The notes beneath the pieces are model-generated. The model was not told the DNA's origin. It saw nothing but the letters and a program-made list of their open reading frames with translations, and did no database searches. The position numbers were made by a program, and so were the translations under genes. From Flavobacterium gyeonganense (GTDB lineage Bacteria > Bacteroidota > Bacteroidia > Flavobacteriales > Flavobacteriaceae): a stretch of 64,000 bases of DNA. Of this stretch, positions 1 through 9,171 are shown piece after piece (position 1 is the first letter of the stretch; each line of letters begins with the position of its first letter). The stretch covers positions 4,960,001 through 5,024,000 of the forward strand of contig NZ_CP121112.1 of the NCBI RefSeq assembly GCF_029625295.1, in the 5' to 3' direction.

Positions 1-2
1 CA

Positions 3-425
3 GTAAATTTGAAAAAAGGACAATTCATGAGTCCGGAAAGCATGAAACATGCAGTTCAAAAAGTGTTAGATTGTAATAATGAAAATGTTATAGTGACTGA
101 CCGTGGTACTATGTTTGGTTATCAGGATATGATTGTTGATTACCGTGGGATTCCCACTATGCAGCAATATGCTACAACGGTTCTGGATGTAACACACTCA
201 TTGCAACAGCCTAATCAAACTGCCGGTGTTACGGGAGGAAGACCAGATATGATTGAAACTGTTGCTAAAGCAGGTATTGCTGTAGGTGTTGATGGTATTT
301 TTATCGAAACTCATTTTGATCCTGCAAATGCTAAAAGCGATGGTGCCAATATGCTTCATTTAGACTATTTCGAAGGACTAATGACCAAATTGGTAGCTAT
401 CAAAAAAACGGTTAATTCATTCTAA
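3..425 (+). CDS. kdsA: KDO-8-phosphate synthase, C-terminal part
   Basis: 3-Deoxy-8-phosphooctulonate synthase condenses phosphoenolpyruvate with arabinose-5-phosphate to make KDO-8-P for lipopolysaccharide; cytoplasmic. Only about the last 141 codons are present: the frame is open to the window edge, and the family is about 270 residues long. Visible family signatures are KKGQFMSP, the DRG..FGY segment, DVTHSLQ followed by GGR, and the C-terminal GIFIETHFDPANAKSDG segment. The apparent TTG start at position 9 is internal. A secreted barrel gene follows 15 bp downstream and may be cotranscribed. Confidence 0.95.
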   Translation, partial: VNLKKGQFMSPESMKHAVQKVLDCNNENVIVTDRGTMFGYQDMIVDYRGIPTMQQYATTVLDVTHSLQQPNQTAGVTGGRPDMIETVAKAGIAVGVDGIFIETHFDPANAKSDGANMLHLDYFEGLMTKLVAIKKTVNSF

Positions 426-440
426 TTTCATAATAATAAA

Positions 441-1292
441 TTGAAAAATAATTTTTTATTCTTGCCTTTTTTCTTAATGTGTTTCGCTGTAAATACATTT
501 GCCCAGGAAGAAATTGCAATACAAGACAAATACACAGCACACAATAAAGGAAAGTTTTTTATTTCATGGGGAGGTAACAGAGAAAGTTATTCTAAATCTG
601 ATGTAACTTTCAGAGGAAAAGATTACGAGTTCACTGTCCACGATATGAAAGCACATGATAAACCAAAAGGGTGGCATGTTGATTATATTAATCCGGCTAA
701 TATGACCATTCCGCAGACGAATTTTAGGCTTGGTTATTTCATAAACGATCATTATAGTATTGCAGTTGGAGTTGACCATATGAAATATGTTATGACGCAA
801 AACCAGATTGCGAATGTTACAGGATATTATCCAAATTCAGGTACATATGACGAATTAATATCAGGACAGCCGGAACAGCTAATCATGACAGAGAAATTCT
901 TAACCTATGAGCATACTGATGGCCTAAATTATGTAAACACAGAAGTCTCAAGACATGATGATATTTCAAAATGGTTTAGACTCCCGAATATTGATAAGGT
1001 TCAGATTAATTTAACTGAAGGCTTAGGAGGTGGCGTTTTGTATCCTAAAACAAACACCAAGCTTTTAGGAAAAGAACGACACGATGATTTTCATATTTCG
1101 GGTTATGGAGTATCCGCAAAAGCAGGAATTAATGTGACTTTTTACAAACACTTTTATATTCAGGGAGAATTAAAAGGCGGTTATATTAATATGCAGGATA
1201 TCAAAACAACTGCAAGCAATGACGATAGTGCTTTTCAGGACTTTTTCTTCTTTCAGCGAATTATTGCTTTTGGAGGAATTTTCAGAATCTAA
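441..1292 (+). CDS. secreted outer-membrane barrel-like protein, unknown function
   Basis: 283 residues. A Lys-Asn-Asn start, a hydrophobic stretch and NTFAQ at about residues 18-22 form a clear signal peptide with likely cleavage after Ala-Gln. The start is TTG: it is the only in-frame start that keeps the basic end of the signal peptide. The mature part has alternating polar/aromatic strands and ends in Phe-Arg-Ile, which suggests a small outer-membrane beta-barrel. I recognise no specific family. It lies 15 bp behind kdsA and ends just before a bidirectional terminator, so it is probably the last gene of the kdsA transcript. Confidence 0.75.
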   Translation: MKNNFLFLPFFLMCFAVNTFAQEEIAIQDKYTAHNKGKFFISWGGNRESYSKSDVTFRGKDYEFTVHDMKAHDKPKGWHVDYINPANMTIPQTNFRLGYFINDHYSIAVGVDHMKYVMTQNQIANVTGYYPNSGTYDELISGQPEQLIMTEKFLTYEHTDGLNYVNTEVSRHDDISKWFRLPNIDKVQINLTEGLGGGVLYPKTNTKLLGKERHDDFHISGYGVSAKAGINVTFYKHFYIQGELKGGYINMQDIKTTASNDDSAFQDFFFFQRIIAFGGIFRI

Positions 1293-1312
1293 AAAACATA
1301 ATCAACCATAAT

Positions 1313-1351
1313 AAAAAGCAGGTTTCATATTTAATTTGAAACCTGCTTTTT
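1313..1351. terminator. bidirectional terminator
   Basis: AAAAAGCAGGTTTCA and TGAAACCTGCTTTTT form a perfect stem around a short AT loop, with A and T runs on both sides. It can end the kdsA/barrel transcript from the left and the DUF1697 transcript from the right. Confidence 0.85.
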
Positions 1352-1354
1352 GTT

Positions 1355-1897
1355 TTACTCTGAATAAATATTAAGCAGATTCGTTACGGTATTCCAGTTT
1401 CTAATTGTTGCCGTGACATTAAGTTTTTTCTCAATATATTTTTGATCAAATCTGGTTTTTCCAGCACCAATAGCATATTTTATAAAAATTCTGTTTCCGT
1501 CAATACTTGCTTCGTCTGGTTTAAATTGGCTGATTTTTAAATCATTTATACTTTCTTTTTTCAAGGCAATTGAAACAAAAGCAACGTAAAGTTTTTTACT
1601 GTCAACTTCTTTTTCTTTTAGAAAAGGATTGTTTTTAAAACACAATTCCAAATCTTCTTTTGCAATTACCACAACAGGAACTTCGTGTCCAAAAACTTTA
1701 AAAATTTCCTGCTTAATCATAAATCCTACTTTTGAAGCACTTTCTTCATCGGTATCCACAAAAACATTCCCAGACTGCAGATAGGTTCTTACATTCGTAA
1801 AACCAATATTTTGCAGCATCGTTTTTAATGCTTCCATTTTCATCATATTGTGGCCGGAAACATTAATTCCTCGTAAAAGTGCTAAGTGAGTTGTCAT
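1355..1897 (-). CDS. DUF1697 domain protein
   Basis: 180 residues, full length for DUF1697. The family opening (HLALLRGINVSGHNMMKME), then LQSGNVFVDTD at about residues 40-50 and the C-terminal RNWNTV are visible. Function is unknown and a cytoplasmic location is expected. The gene starts 20 bp downstream of the end of the two-ATPase operon on the same strand and may be read through from it, but DUF1697 genes are common single genes in Flavobacterium, so the link is probably accidental. Confidence 0.9.
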   Translation of the reverse strand: MTTHLALLRGINVSGHNMMKMEALKTMLQNIGFTNVRTYLQSGNVFVDTDEESASKVGFMIKQEIFKVFGHEVPVVVIAKEDLELCFKNNPFLKEKEVDSKKLYVAFVSIALKKESINDLKISQFKPDEASIDGNRIFIKYAIGAGKTRFDQKYIEKKLNVTATIRNWNTVTNLLNIYSE

Positions 1898-1917
1898 ATT
1901 GGAATATTTAAAATTTT

Positions 1918-4251
1918 TTACAAGTATTCATATTTTTTTTGTCTTTCTGAAATTTCTGAAATTACATCATTTACGGTTACTGAAATTTCTGGTGGGATTT
2001 TCAACTCTAAATTTTCTTTACTTAAATTATTCAAAATTAATGTAACATAGTACAATATAGCATATCTTCCCTGTAATTCCTCGCCAAATTCTTCATTGTT
2101 AAAAAGTTTAAGTATTAATCTTTTTTGTTGATGAATTAGTAATTGACAAATGATAAGATCTAAATTTTCGAAATGATTTTCTTGAAAATCATTAATTAAC
2201 CTTCCCTCTAAATTATCAAATATACCATTCCAAACTTCTATAATAATTTGGGGCTGAACAGCTTTGGACTCAAAATTTATCTTATTGTATTTTTCAATTA
2301 ATTCTAATGATTTTTCTTTATTGTAGTTATTAAAATAATACTGAATCGCTAAATTATTCATAGCGTGATCATCATTTTTTTCAATTGCTAAAAGATAATA
2401 TTTTTCTGAAAGTTCATAATTTTCATTTTCATCATATAATAATGCTAAATTGTATAATGCATCATCATTCCCACTTCTAATTGCCTCTAAATAATATTTT
2501 TCAGCATCTTTTACTTTTCCTTGTTCATGAAATAATAAACCCAAATTGAAATTAGAATCAGGATTATTGTTATTCTCAATTGATAATAGATAATATTTTT
2601 TTGCTTCTGAATATTTCTTTTGCTGATGAAACAATACAGCTAAATTATACGTTTTGTTTAATTTTCCTTTTTCAATAGCCAACAACAAATATTTCTCGCT
2701 ATTCTTTTTATCATTTGAATGAAAATACAAATCACCTAACAAACTAAATTTAATTCCATCTTCTTCATTTTCTATCTCCAGAATAAGTTTTATTGCTTCT
2801 TGATTCTTTTTTTCTTTTATTAACTTACCAACTTCTTTTCTAATTATACTATATTTTTTAGGCAATTCTAATAAATTGTCATAATTGTGTTCATCATTTA
2901 AATTTTCCGTTAGCTCGATAATTGTATCCCTTTCAAATATTGAAATATATTTACATTGACTTAATGCTTTTGAGACAACTAAAGCTTGGTTATAACCTAA
3001 TTTATTAACCTTTAAATTATGAATATGTTCATCTGCAAGTTTTTTAAAATCATTCACATCATACCAATTCTCTAAAAAAATACTCAACCATTTTGCTTTT
3101 CTCTTTTGCTCAGGATTGCCTTGAGTTATTATAAGCCACATGTTAAAAAACCGCTCAGAAATCCTATATAAATGATTTCTTTTTGAAGTCTCAATTTTTT
3201 CAACTATTCCTTTATCAATAAGTGTTTTTAAGTTGGCAGAAATAAGTTTACTCTCCATCCTGCATTTTTCAACCAATTGTTTTGTTGTACATGCTTCCCA
3301 AATAAAAGCCATTTCAGAAATTATTTTACGCAACTGTGGTGTCAAATAATTCAATCTCTCCTGATATAATGGTGTTGTATTATCCATCACTTTTCTCAAA
3401 TACTCATATCCGTATAATTGAGAATTTTGCAATAATATTTGAATAAAAAACTGCAAGGTTCTAGGCAATCCATCCGTCAAAATTCTGATGTTCTCTATTT
3501 TTCCACGATTATGCTCAACATAATCTTTCAATTCAGGAATCTCTAAGCTTAAACTCCAATGATTAATTAAGGTATTAATCTCTTCTGAACTCAATGCTTC
3601 CAAACGATGTCTCCTGAAAAATTCATAAAAAGGCTTGTCATATTGCCAAAAATGTTCATCCATTCTGGTACTGCCGGCAATAATCTGAATATCATTATAG
3701 TTTATCAGAGTTTCTCTTAATAAGTTTCCATCATCAGTAAAATTCTCAACAATTCTATCAAAATTATCCAAAAGAAGAACTATTTTCTTATTTTCATTTG
3801 AACAAATCTCATGAATAACTTGGTATAAATATCTGGTAAACTCTTGTTCTAATTTGAACTCTTTAAAATCTTTTAATTTTAGTTCTAAATTCAACTTACA
3901 AATTAACTCTTCTATTACCTGTTCCCACAAATCAAATAATCTGTAAATACCTGCTTGCTCTTCTGCTAAATTTACGGCAATATATTTGGTGCTAAATTGA
4001 GATTTTTCATCAATCTCAATTTGAATTCTTTTCAGTAAAGTTGATTTTCCACTACCGCGTCTTCCTAAAATCAACTCATGCTGTAATGGATCATTATTAC
4101 CTTTATTTTTTAAAGAATTTATAATAGTTTCAAATTCATTTACTCTAATTATAAAATTCCTTTTTACAGAATCACTATCACTATTTGCTGACTGATACAA
4201 ATTAAGTTGTTCTAAAAACCAAGTTCCTTTATTTTTTTCTTTATTATCCAT
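1918..4251 (-). CDS. STAND-like P-loop ATPase with C-terminal TPR/Sel1 repeats
   Basis: 777 residues. Walker A GRRGSGKST lies at residues 63-71, Walker B LLLDNFDR at about 159-166 and a sensor-like IIAGSTRMDE at about 190-199. A winged-helix-like region (about 310-380) follows, then at least five degenerate TPR/Sel1 repeats (about 500-670) with the pattern YNLAxLxxxxxxYxxAEKYYLLAIE. This order (NTPase, winged helix, superhelical repeats) is that of STAND signalling or immune NTPases, but no effector domain is visible. Its start overlaps the end of the upstream ATPase gene by 8 bp, implying translational coupling. Exact function unknown. Confidence 0.8.
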   Translation of the reverse strand: MDNKEKNKGTWFLEQLNLYQSANSDSDSVKRNFIIRVNEFETIINSLKNKGNNDPLQHELILGRRGSGKSTLLKRIQIEIDEKSQFSTKYIAVNLAEEQAGIYRLFDLWEQVIEELICKLNLELKLKDFKEFKLEQEFTRYLYQVIHEICSNENKKIVLLLDNFDRIVENFTDDGNLLRETLINYNDIQIIAGSTRMDEHFWQYDKPFYEFFRRHRLEALSSEEINTLINHWSLSLEIPELKDYVEHNRGKIENIRILTDGLPRTLQFFIQILLQNSQLYGYEYLRKVMDNTTPLYQERLNYLTPQLRKIISEMAFIWEACTTKQLVEKCRMESKLISANLKTLIDKGIVEKIETSKRNHLYRISERFFNMWLIITQGNPEQKRKAKWLSIFLENWYDVNDFKKLADEHIHNLKVNKLGYNQALVVSKALSQCKYISIFERDTIIELTENLNDEHNYDNLLELPKKYSIIRKEVGKLIKEKKNQEAIKLILEIENEEDGIKFSLLGDLYFHSNDKKNSEKYLLLAIEKGKLNKTYNLAVLFHQQKKYSEAKKYYLLSIENNNNPDSNFNLGLLFHEQGKVKDAEKYYLEAIRSGNDDALYNLALLYDENENYELSEKYYLLAIEKNDDHAMNNLAIQYYFNNYNKEKSLELIEKYNKINFESKAVQPQIIIEVWNGIFDNLEGRLINDFQENHFENLDLIICQLLIHQQKRLILKLFNNEEFGEELQGRYAILYYVTLILNNLSKENLELKIPPEISVTVNDVISEISERQKKYEYL

Positions 4252-5428
4252 TGTATACTGGGTTATCTAATTTCCAAAACTCTTTTAAAAACGGTGAAAT
4301 AAAAATATACTTATTATTACTTTCAACTATATAACCATCTTGAGTTAAGTCTTTTATAAAACTCATATAGTCTTCTTCTTTATCAAAAAATTGGGCTTTA
4401 TTGTAAATTTCCTGAATTGTAATTTGATCCCTATGTGCTATATGTTTAAGTATGTCATTAACAAATTTAAAATCGTCTTTTGGCAGATAATCAGACAACC
4501 TTTTTTTCCAATCACTAAAATAATCGTTGTTTCTTATAATACTATTGAAAGCATTATCAATATCTATTTCAGAAATAATAACATCCCTATTTTTCCTTGC
4601 AGTTTTATCTATTTCATCAAGCATCAAATTAATGAAATAAGGTACAAAATATTGAATTTTAGTTCTCAAATACTCCTTTAATACATCACTAAATAATACC
4701 GATGCTTCGGCAGTTGCCCAGTCAATATAATTATCAACTTCATTTTCATTTAAAGGCTGATAATATATTTTATTTAAATCATTAATATCAGATGTTCTCC
4801 CATCTATTAAATTCACAACGTAATGAATCCCTACAGAACCAGCTAATACAAATTGTAGTTTCTCATAACCATTTTCCTGCCTCCATTGTCGCAAATTTTT
4901 AATGATACTTTTAGCAATATCATTATTCCCTTTTTTATGTAAATTATGAAGAACTTCAGGTAATTCATCAATTAGTAAAACAATTGTCTCTCCGTTAACA
5001 TCTAGCTTCGGTATTAGATTATTGATTTCATACAAATAATCGATTTCATTGTCTTCAATCGTTATTCCACCAGACCAACTTATTTCCGTAATTTTCTTTT
5101 GCTTAAAGTAATCAGTAATTAATTGTTTATTACTTTTAAATTTGTTTAAGCATTTTATTATAAGCTCATAAATTGTTTTATAAAATTCCTTTTCGGTATC
5201 AATACCCTGAACATTTCTAAAAATAAGTTTATAACCAGATTCCGTATTTTCAATTAAGTATTTCATAACAGATGTCTTACCTACTCTTCTTGGCGCCGCT
5301 ATTAATACATTATTACCTTTTTTAATTTCTGACCAAATTTCATTTTCTATATATTCCCTTCTATAATAATATTGACCTGTAGCATCCTTTCCTATTATTA
5401 TTTTTGGTGCATTCCAACCGTTTTCCAT
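4244..5428 (-). CDS. AAA-type ATPase, first gene of a two-ATPase operon
   Basis: 394 residues. Walker A APRRVGKTS lies at residues 45-53 and Walker B IVLLIDELPEV at about 149-159. The N-terminal GKDATGQYYYRREYIENEIW and the arginine pair in the P-loop resemble the archaeal-ATPase/ATPase-2 type, with a winged-helix-like tail (about 310-390, HRDQITIQEIYNKAQ). No nuclease, membrane or protease domain is seen. It overlaps the next ATPase gene by 8 bp. Three operator-like palindromes start directly at its ATG, so expression is probably tightly controlled. The pair sits between a DUF1697 gene and recG like an insertion. Confidence 0.8.
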   Translation of the reverse strand: MENGWNAPKIIIGKDATGQYYYRREYIENEIWSEIKKGNNVLIAAPRRVGKTSVMKYLIENTESGYKLIFRNVQGIDTEKEFYKTIYELIIKCLNKFKSNKQLITDYFKQKKITEISWSGGITIEDNEIDYLYEINNLIPKLDVNGETIVLLIDELPEVLHNLHKKGNNDIAKSIIKNLRQWRQENGYEKLQFVLAGSVGIHYVVNLIDGRTSDINDLNKIYYQPLNENEVDNYIDWATAEASVLFSDVLKEYLRTKIQYFVPYFINLMLDEIDKTARKNRDVIISEIDIDNAFNSIIRNNDYFSDWKKRLSDYLPKDDFKFVNDILKHIAHRDQITIQEIYNKAQFFDKEEDYMSFIKDLTQDGYIVESNNKYIFISPFLKEFWKLDNPVYNG

Positions 5429-5506
5429 TTGACAATAAATTTACTGTTTATTTATTTTGACAACAAATATACTGTTATTTTAATTTAACAGCAAAATAAT
5501 TGCTAA
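5429..5506 (-). promoter_or_regulatory. three operator-like palindromes before the ATPase operon
   Basis: Two 20-bp direct repeats (5429-5448 and 5457-5476, 18 of 20 identical, 28 bp apart) are each an imperfect palindrome of the form ACARTAAATTTAYTGT. A third, weaker copy lies inverted at 5487-5506. The first abuts the ATG of the 394-residue ATPase. Evenly spaced palindromes at the start of one operon suggest cooperative binding of a dimeric regulator; no regulator gene is adjacent. Confidence 0.6.
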
Positions 5507-5641
5507 AAACAAAATCACAAGCTTTCAAATTTCCTAATTAAAATCTATCTTCGCTATTCTAAAGATAAAATGTAAAACTTAGTTATTTTTTGAATATCTA
5601 AGACAATCTAAAATCTATAATCCAAGAAGTCTAAAAAAGAA

Positions 5642-7765
5642 ATGTCCAATAATCTCCTTGATACCCCAATCGAATACTTAAAAGGCGTCGGCCCTAGTCG
5701 CGGCCAATTACTTCGCAAGGAATTAGGTATTCATAAATACGGTGATTTAGTTAATCTTTTTCCAAACAGATACATTGACAGGACTCGATATTATAAAATA
5801 AACGAACTTCAAAACACAGGGTCTGAAGTGCAGATTATTGGCAAAATTATACATATCAAAACGGTTGAATTTGCTAAAAATAAAAAGCGTCTGGTTGCTA
5901 CTTTTGCAGATGAGACCGGACAAATGGATTTAAACTGGTTTCAGGGCCATAAATGGATTCGGGAGAGTTTAAAACTGAATGAATTATGTGTCATTTTTGG
6001 AAAATGCTCTTTATATGGAAACCAGTTTAGTATGGCACACCCCGAGATTGAGCTTTTAAGTGAGCATGAAAAAAGCCTTCGCTCTGCTATGCAGCCGGTG
6101 TATCCTTCAACAGAAACCCTGACTAACAGAGGGATTTCAAACCGTACGATTAACAAATTGATGGAACAGCTTTTCATCGAAACACAAGTTTTGTTTACTG
6201 AAACCTTTCCTGCTTATTTAATTGAAGAATTAAAATTAATTTCAAAGAAAGCAGCTTTATTCAACATTCATTTCCCTAAAAGTGCCGATATTTTGGCAAA
6301 AGCCCAATTCCGCTTAAAATTTGAAGAATTATTTTTTATTCAGTTACAGTTAATTACCAAAAACCTAATTCGGAAACATAAAATTAAAGGACATCCATTC
6401 ACAAAAGTGGGCGAACTCTTCAATGAATTCTATCAAAATCATTTGCCTTTTGAGCTTACAAATGCACAAAAAAGAGTAGTAAAAGAAATTCGTTCAGATA
6501 TGGGTAGTAATGCCCAGATGAATCGATTATTACAGGGAGATGTAGGTTCCGGAAAAACAATTGTAGCTTTCATGAGTATGCTTCTGGCAATTGATAATGG
6601 CTTTCAGGCTTGTTTAATGGCTCCAACTGAGATTTTGGCCAATCAGCATTTTATCGGCTTATCTGAATTAGCAAAAACATTAAACATCAATATTAAAATA
6701 TTAACCGGTTCTACTAAAACTGCAGTCAGAAAAATCATTCATGAAGAGCTTGAAAATGGTTCTTTACATATTTTAATTGGCACACATGCCTTATTGGAAG
6801 ATAAAGTAAAATTTCAAAATTTAGGATTAGCCGTTATTGATGAACAACATCGTTTTGGTGTTGAACAGCGATCAAAATTATGGAAGAAAAATGATATTCC
6901 ACCGCATGTTTTGGTAATGACCGCCACTCCTATTCCGAGAACTTTAGCAATGAGTTTGTATGGGGATTTAGACATTTCGGTAATTGATGAATTGCCTCCG
7001 GGCAGAAAACCTATTCAGACGGTTCATCGATATGATAGCAACCGACTGAAAGTCTGGAAGTTTCTGCGTGATGAAATTGCTAAAGGGAGACAGATTTATA
7101 TCGTTTATCCATTAATTCAGGAATCTGAAAAAATGGATTTTAAAGATTTGATGGATGGTTATGAAAGTATTTCACGTGATTTTCCGCTGCCACAGTATTC
7201 TATTTCAATTTTACACGGAAAGATGAAACCTGCCGATAAAGATGCTGAAATGAAGCGCTTTTCAGAAGGAAAAACAAATATTATGGTTGCCACAACGGTC
7301 ATAGAAGTTGGTGTAAATGTTCCGAATGCCAGCGTCATGATTATCGAAAGTGCTGAACGTTTTGGTTTATCTCAGCTACATCAATTGCGTGGACGTGTAG
7401 GTCGTGGCGCTGAGCAAAGTTATTGTATCCTGATGACAAGCCACAGACTCAGTTCAGACAGCAAAACCCGAATGGAAACAATGGTACAGACCAACGACGG
7501 CTTTGAAATTGCAGAAGTTGACCTGAAACTGCGTGGTCCGGGCGATATGATGGGAACACAGCAAAGCGGAGTACTCAATCTTCAAATAGCCGACATTGTG
7601 CGTGACCGCGATATTTTGAGTTTAGCCCGAAACTATGCTATGAAGATTTTAAAAGAAGATGGGCCTTTACAAAAACCTGAACATGCTGTATTAAAAGCCG
7701 TTTTTATAGAATTGACAAAGAAAAAAACATCTGGAATTATATCAGCTAACAATTTAAATCACTAA
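5642..7765 (+). CDS. recG: ATP-dependent DNA helicase RecG
   Basis: 707 residues, usual length. RecG remodels stalled replication forks and Holliday junctions. An N-terminal wedge/OB domain (about 60-150) is followed by the helicase core: Walker A GDVGSGKT at 299-306, DEQH box at 400-403, TATPIPRT, and the C-terminal ERFGLSQLHQLRGRVGRG motif VI. ATG is preceded by an A-rich leader with no clear ribosome site, which is normal in this phylum. It is divergent from the ATPase operon; the shared 213-bp spacer holds the operator cluster on the far side. Confidence 0.97.
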   Translation: MSNNLLDTPIEYLKGVGPSRGQLLRKELGIHKYGDLVNLFPNRYIDRTRYYKINELQNTGSEVQIIGKIIHIKTVEFAKNKKRLVATFADETGQMDLNWFQGHKWIRESLKLNELCVIFGKCSLYGNQFSMAHPEIELLSEHEKSLRSAMQPVYPSTETLTNRGISNRTINKLMEQLFIETQVLFTETFPAYLIEELKLISKKAALFNIHFPKSADILAKAQFRLKFEELFFIQLQLITKNLIRKHKIKGHPFTKVGELFNEFYQNHLPFELTNAQKRVVKEIRSDMGSNAQMNRLLQGDVGSGKTIVAFMSMLLAIDNGFQACLMAPTEILANQHFIGLSELAKTLNINIKILTGSTKTAVRKIIHEELENGSLHILIGTHALLEDKVKFQNLGLAVIDEQHRFGVEQRSKLWKKNDIPPHVLVMTATPIPRTLAMSLYGDLDISVIDELPPGRKPIQTVHRYDSNRLKVWKFLRDEIAKGRQIYIVYPLIQESEKMDFKDLMDGYESISRDFPLPQYSISILHGKMKPADKDAEMKRFSEGKTNIMVATTVIEVGVNVPNASVMIIESAERFGLSQLHQLRGRVGRGAEQSYCILMTSHRLSSDSKTRMETMVQTNDGFEIAEVDLKLRGPGDMMGTQQSGVLNLQIADIVRDRDILSLARNYAMKILKEDGPLQKPEHAVLKAVFIELTKKKTSGIISANNLNH

Positions 7766-7848
7766 AAACATCAAAAAAAGCCGATATTTTGTTTTTTCAG
7801 AATTAAAATAATTACAAATTATTTATAAAGAAGTCTGCTTTCGATTCT

Positions 7849-7856
7849 TACCTTTG
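7849..7856 (+). promoter_or_regulatory. Bacteroidota-type -7 element before prmA
   Basis: TACCTTTG matches the TAnnTTTG -7 consensus and lies 14 bp before the prmA ATG, so the 5' leader would be very short. No clear TTG box at the usual distance was seen. Confidence 0.5.
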
Positions 7857-7870
7857 CAAAAAAATTATCT

Positions 7871-8704
7871 ATGTCAAATATCTATTTAGGGTATCATTTT
7901 TCAATTGAGCCCAAAGAACTGGGATCGGAAATATTAATTGCCGAATTGGGCGAAAAAGCTTTCGAGAGTTTTACCGAAACTGAAAACGGGATTTCGGCTT
8001 TCGTAAAGAAAGATTTATGGGACGAGAATATTTTAGATGACATTTATATTTTACAATCGGAAGAATTTAAAATCGAATATACGATTGAAGAAATTGATCA
8101 GGTAAACTGGAATGAAGAATGGGAAAAGAATTTTGAACCCATTGATGTAGATGGAAAATGCCATGTTCGCGCTCCTTTTCACCCAAAAACTGATGCGGAA
8201 TTTGATATCGTAATCGAACCAAAAATGAGTTTTGGAACAGGTCATCATGAAACAACACACATGATGATTCAGCATTTATTAGAAATGGATGTGCAGGGTT
8301 TAAAAACTTTAGACATGGGTTGCGGAACTGCTATTTTAGCTATTTTGGCTGAAATGAAAGGTGCACAGCCTATAGATGCCATAGATATTGACAATTGGTG
8401 TTATTTGAATTCTATTGAAAATGCAGAACGTAATAATTGCAGCCACATAACCGTTTATGAAGGAGATGCAGCCTTATTGACTGATAAAAAATATGATTTG
8501 ATTATTGCAAACATTAATCGTAATATTTTGTTAAACGATATGCAGTCTTATGTAGATTGCCTGAATTCACAAGGAATCATCCTTTTCAGTGGTTTTTATG
8601 AAGAAGACATTCCATTCATTGATGCCTCTTGTACTGATAAAGGATTAACTTATGTTAAAAAGTTTCAAAGAAACAACTGGGTTTCATTAAAATACGTAAA
8701 TTAG
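7871..8704 (+). CDS. prmA: ribosomal protein L11 methyltransferase
   Basis: 277 residues. PrmA trimethylates ribosomal protein L11 using S-adenosylmethionine in the cytoplasm. The N-terminal substrate-recognition domain includes the family segment NWNEEWEKNFEP (about 79-90). The methyltransferase core has PKMSFGTGHHETT (118-129), the SAM-binding DMGCGTAILAI (148-158) and the IANINRNIL catalytic loop. clpS follows 35 bp downstream, so the two are likely cotranscribed. Confidence 0.95.
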   Translation: MSNIYLGYHFSIEPKELGSEILIAELGEKAFESFTETENGISAFVKKDLWDENILDDIYILQSEEFKIEYTIEEIDQVNWNEEWEKNFEPIDVDGKCHVRAPFHPKTDAEFDIVIEPKMSFGTGHHETTHMMIQHLLEMDVQGLKTLDMGCGTAILAILAEMKGAQPIDAIDIDNWCYLNSIENAERNNCSHITVYEGDAALLTDKKYDLIIANINRNILLNDMQSYVDCLNSQGIILFSGFYEEDIPFIDASCTDKGLTYVKKFQRNNWVSLKYVN

Positions 8705-8739
8705 TTAATAGTAATTGCCACAGTACAAAATTTAAAATC

Positions 8740-9015
8740 ATGAGTACTAAAGAAAAAGTAAGAGAAAAAGTTCGCGAAAAAGAAGCTGTAGGTTTTAATA
8801 ATGAAATTATAGTTTATAATGACGATGTAAACACTTTTGATCATGTAATTGATACTTTAATGCGTGTTTGCAGCCATACAGCAGAACAGGCAGAACAATG
8901 TTCCCTAATTGTACATTACAACGGGAAATGCACAGTAAAAACTGGTCCAATAGATAAATTAAAACCACAATGCACGCAACTTTTAGAAGCAGGACTTAGC
9001 GCCGAAATTGTTTAA
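8740..9015 (+). CDS. clpS: ATP-dependent Clp protease adaptor ClpS
   Basis: 91 residues, full length. ClpS delivers N-degron substrates to ClpA/ClpC. The core is present: the NNEIIVYNDDVNTFDHVIDTLM segment, in which the ND-N-T-F-VI positions are diagnostic, then the AEQ..LIVHYNGK segment. A charged N-terminal tail rich in KVREK precedes it. Same strand and 35 bp behind prmA; a terminator follows at once. Confidence 0.95.
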   Translation: MSTKEKVREKVREKEAVGFNNEIIVYNDDVNTFDHVIDTLMRVCSHTAEQAEQCSLIVHYNGKCTVKTGPIDKLKPQCTQLLEAGLSAEIV

Positions 9016-9039
9016 ATTCAAATACAAACATTAAAAAAA

Positions 9040-9087
9040 GGCATTCTATTTTATTCTAATTGGTGAATAATATAGAATGTTTTTTTT
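9040..9087 (+). terminator. terminator after clpS
   Basis: GCATTCTATT pairs with ATAGAATGTT around an AT-rich loop and is followed by eight T. Confidence 0.75.
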
Positions 9088-9171
9088 AAGTTGAAGGCAC
9101 AATATTTGCTTATCCTGTCGGCATGATCTAAAATCTTTTTACATTTGTATTAACAGCAATACTAAAAATCG

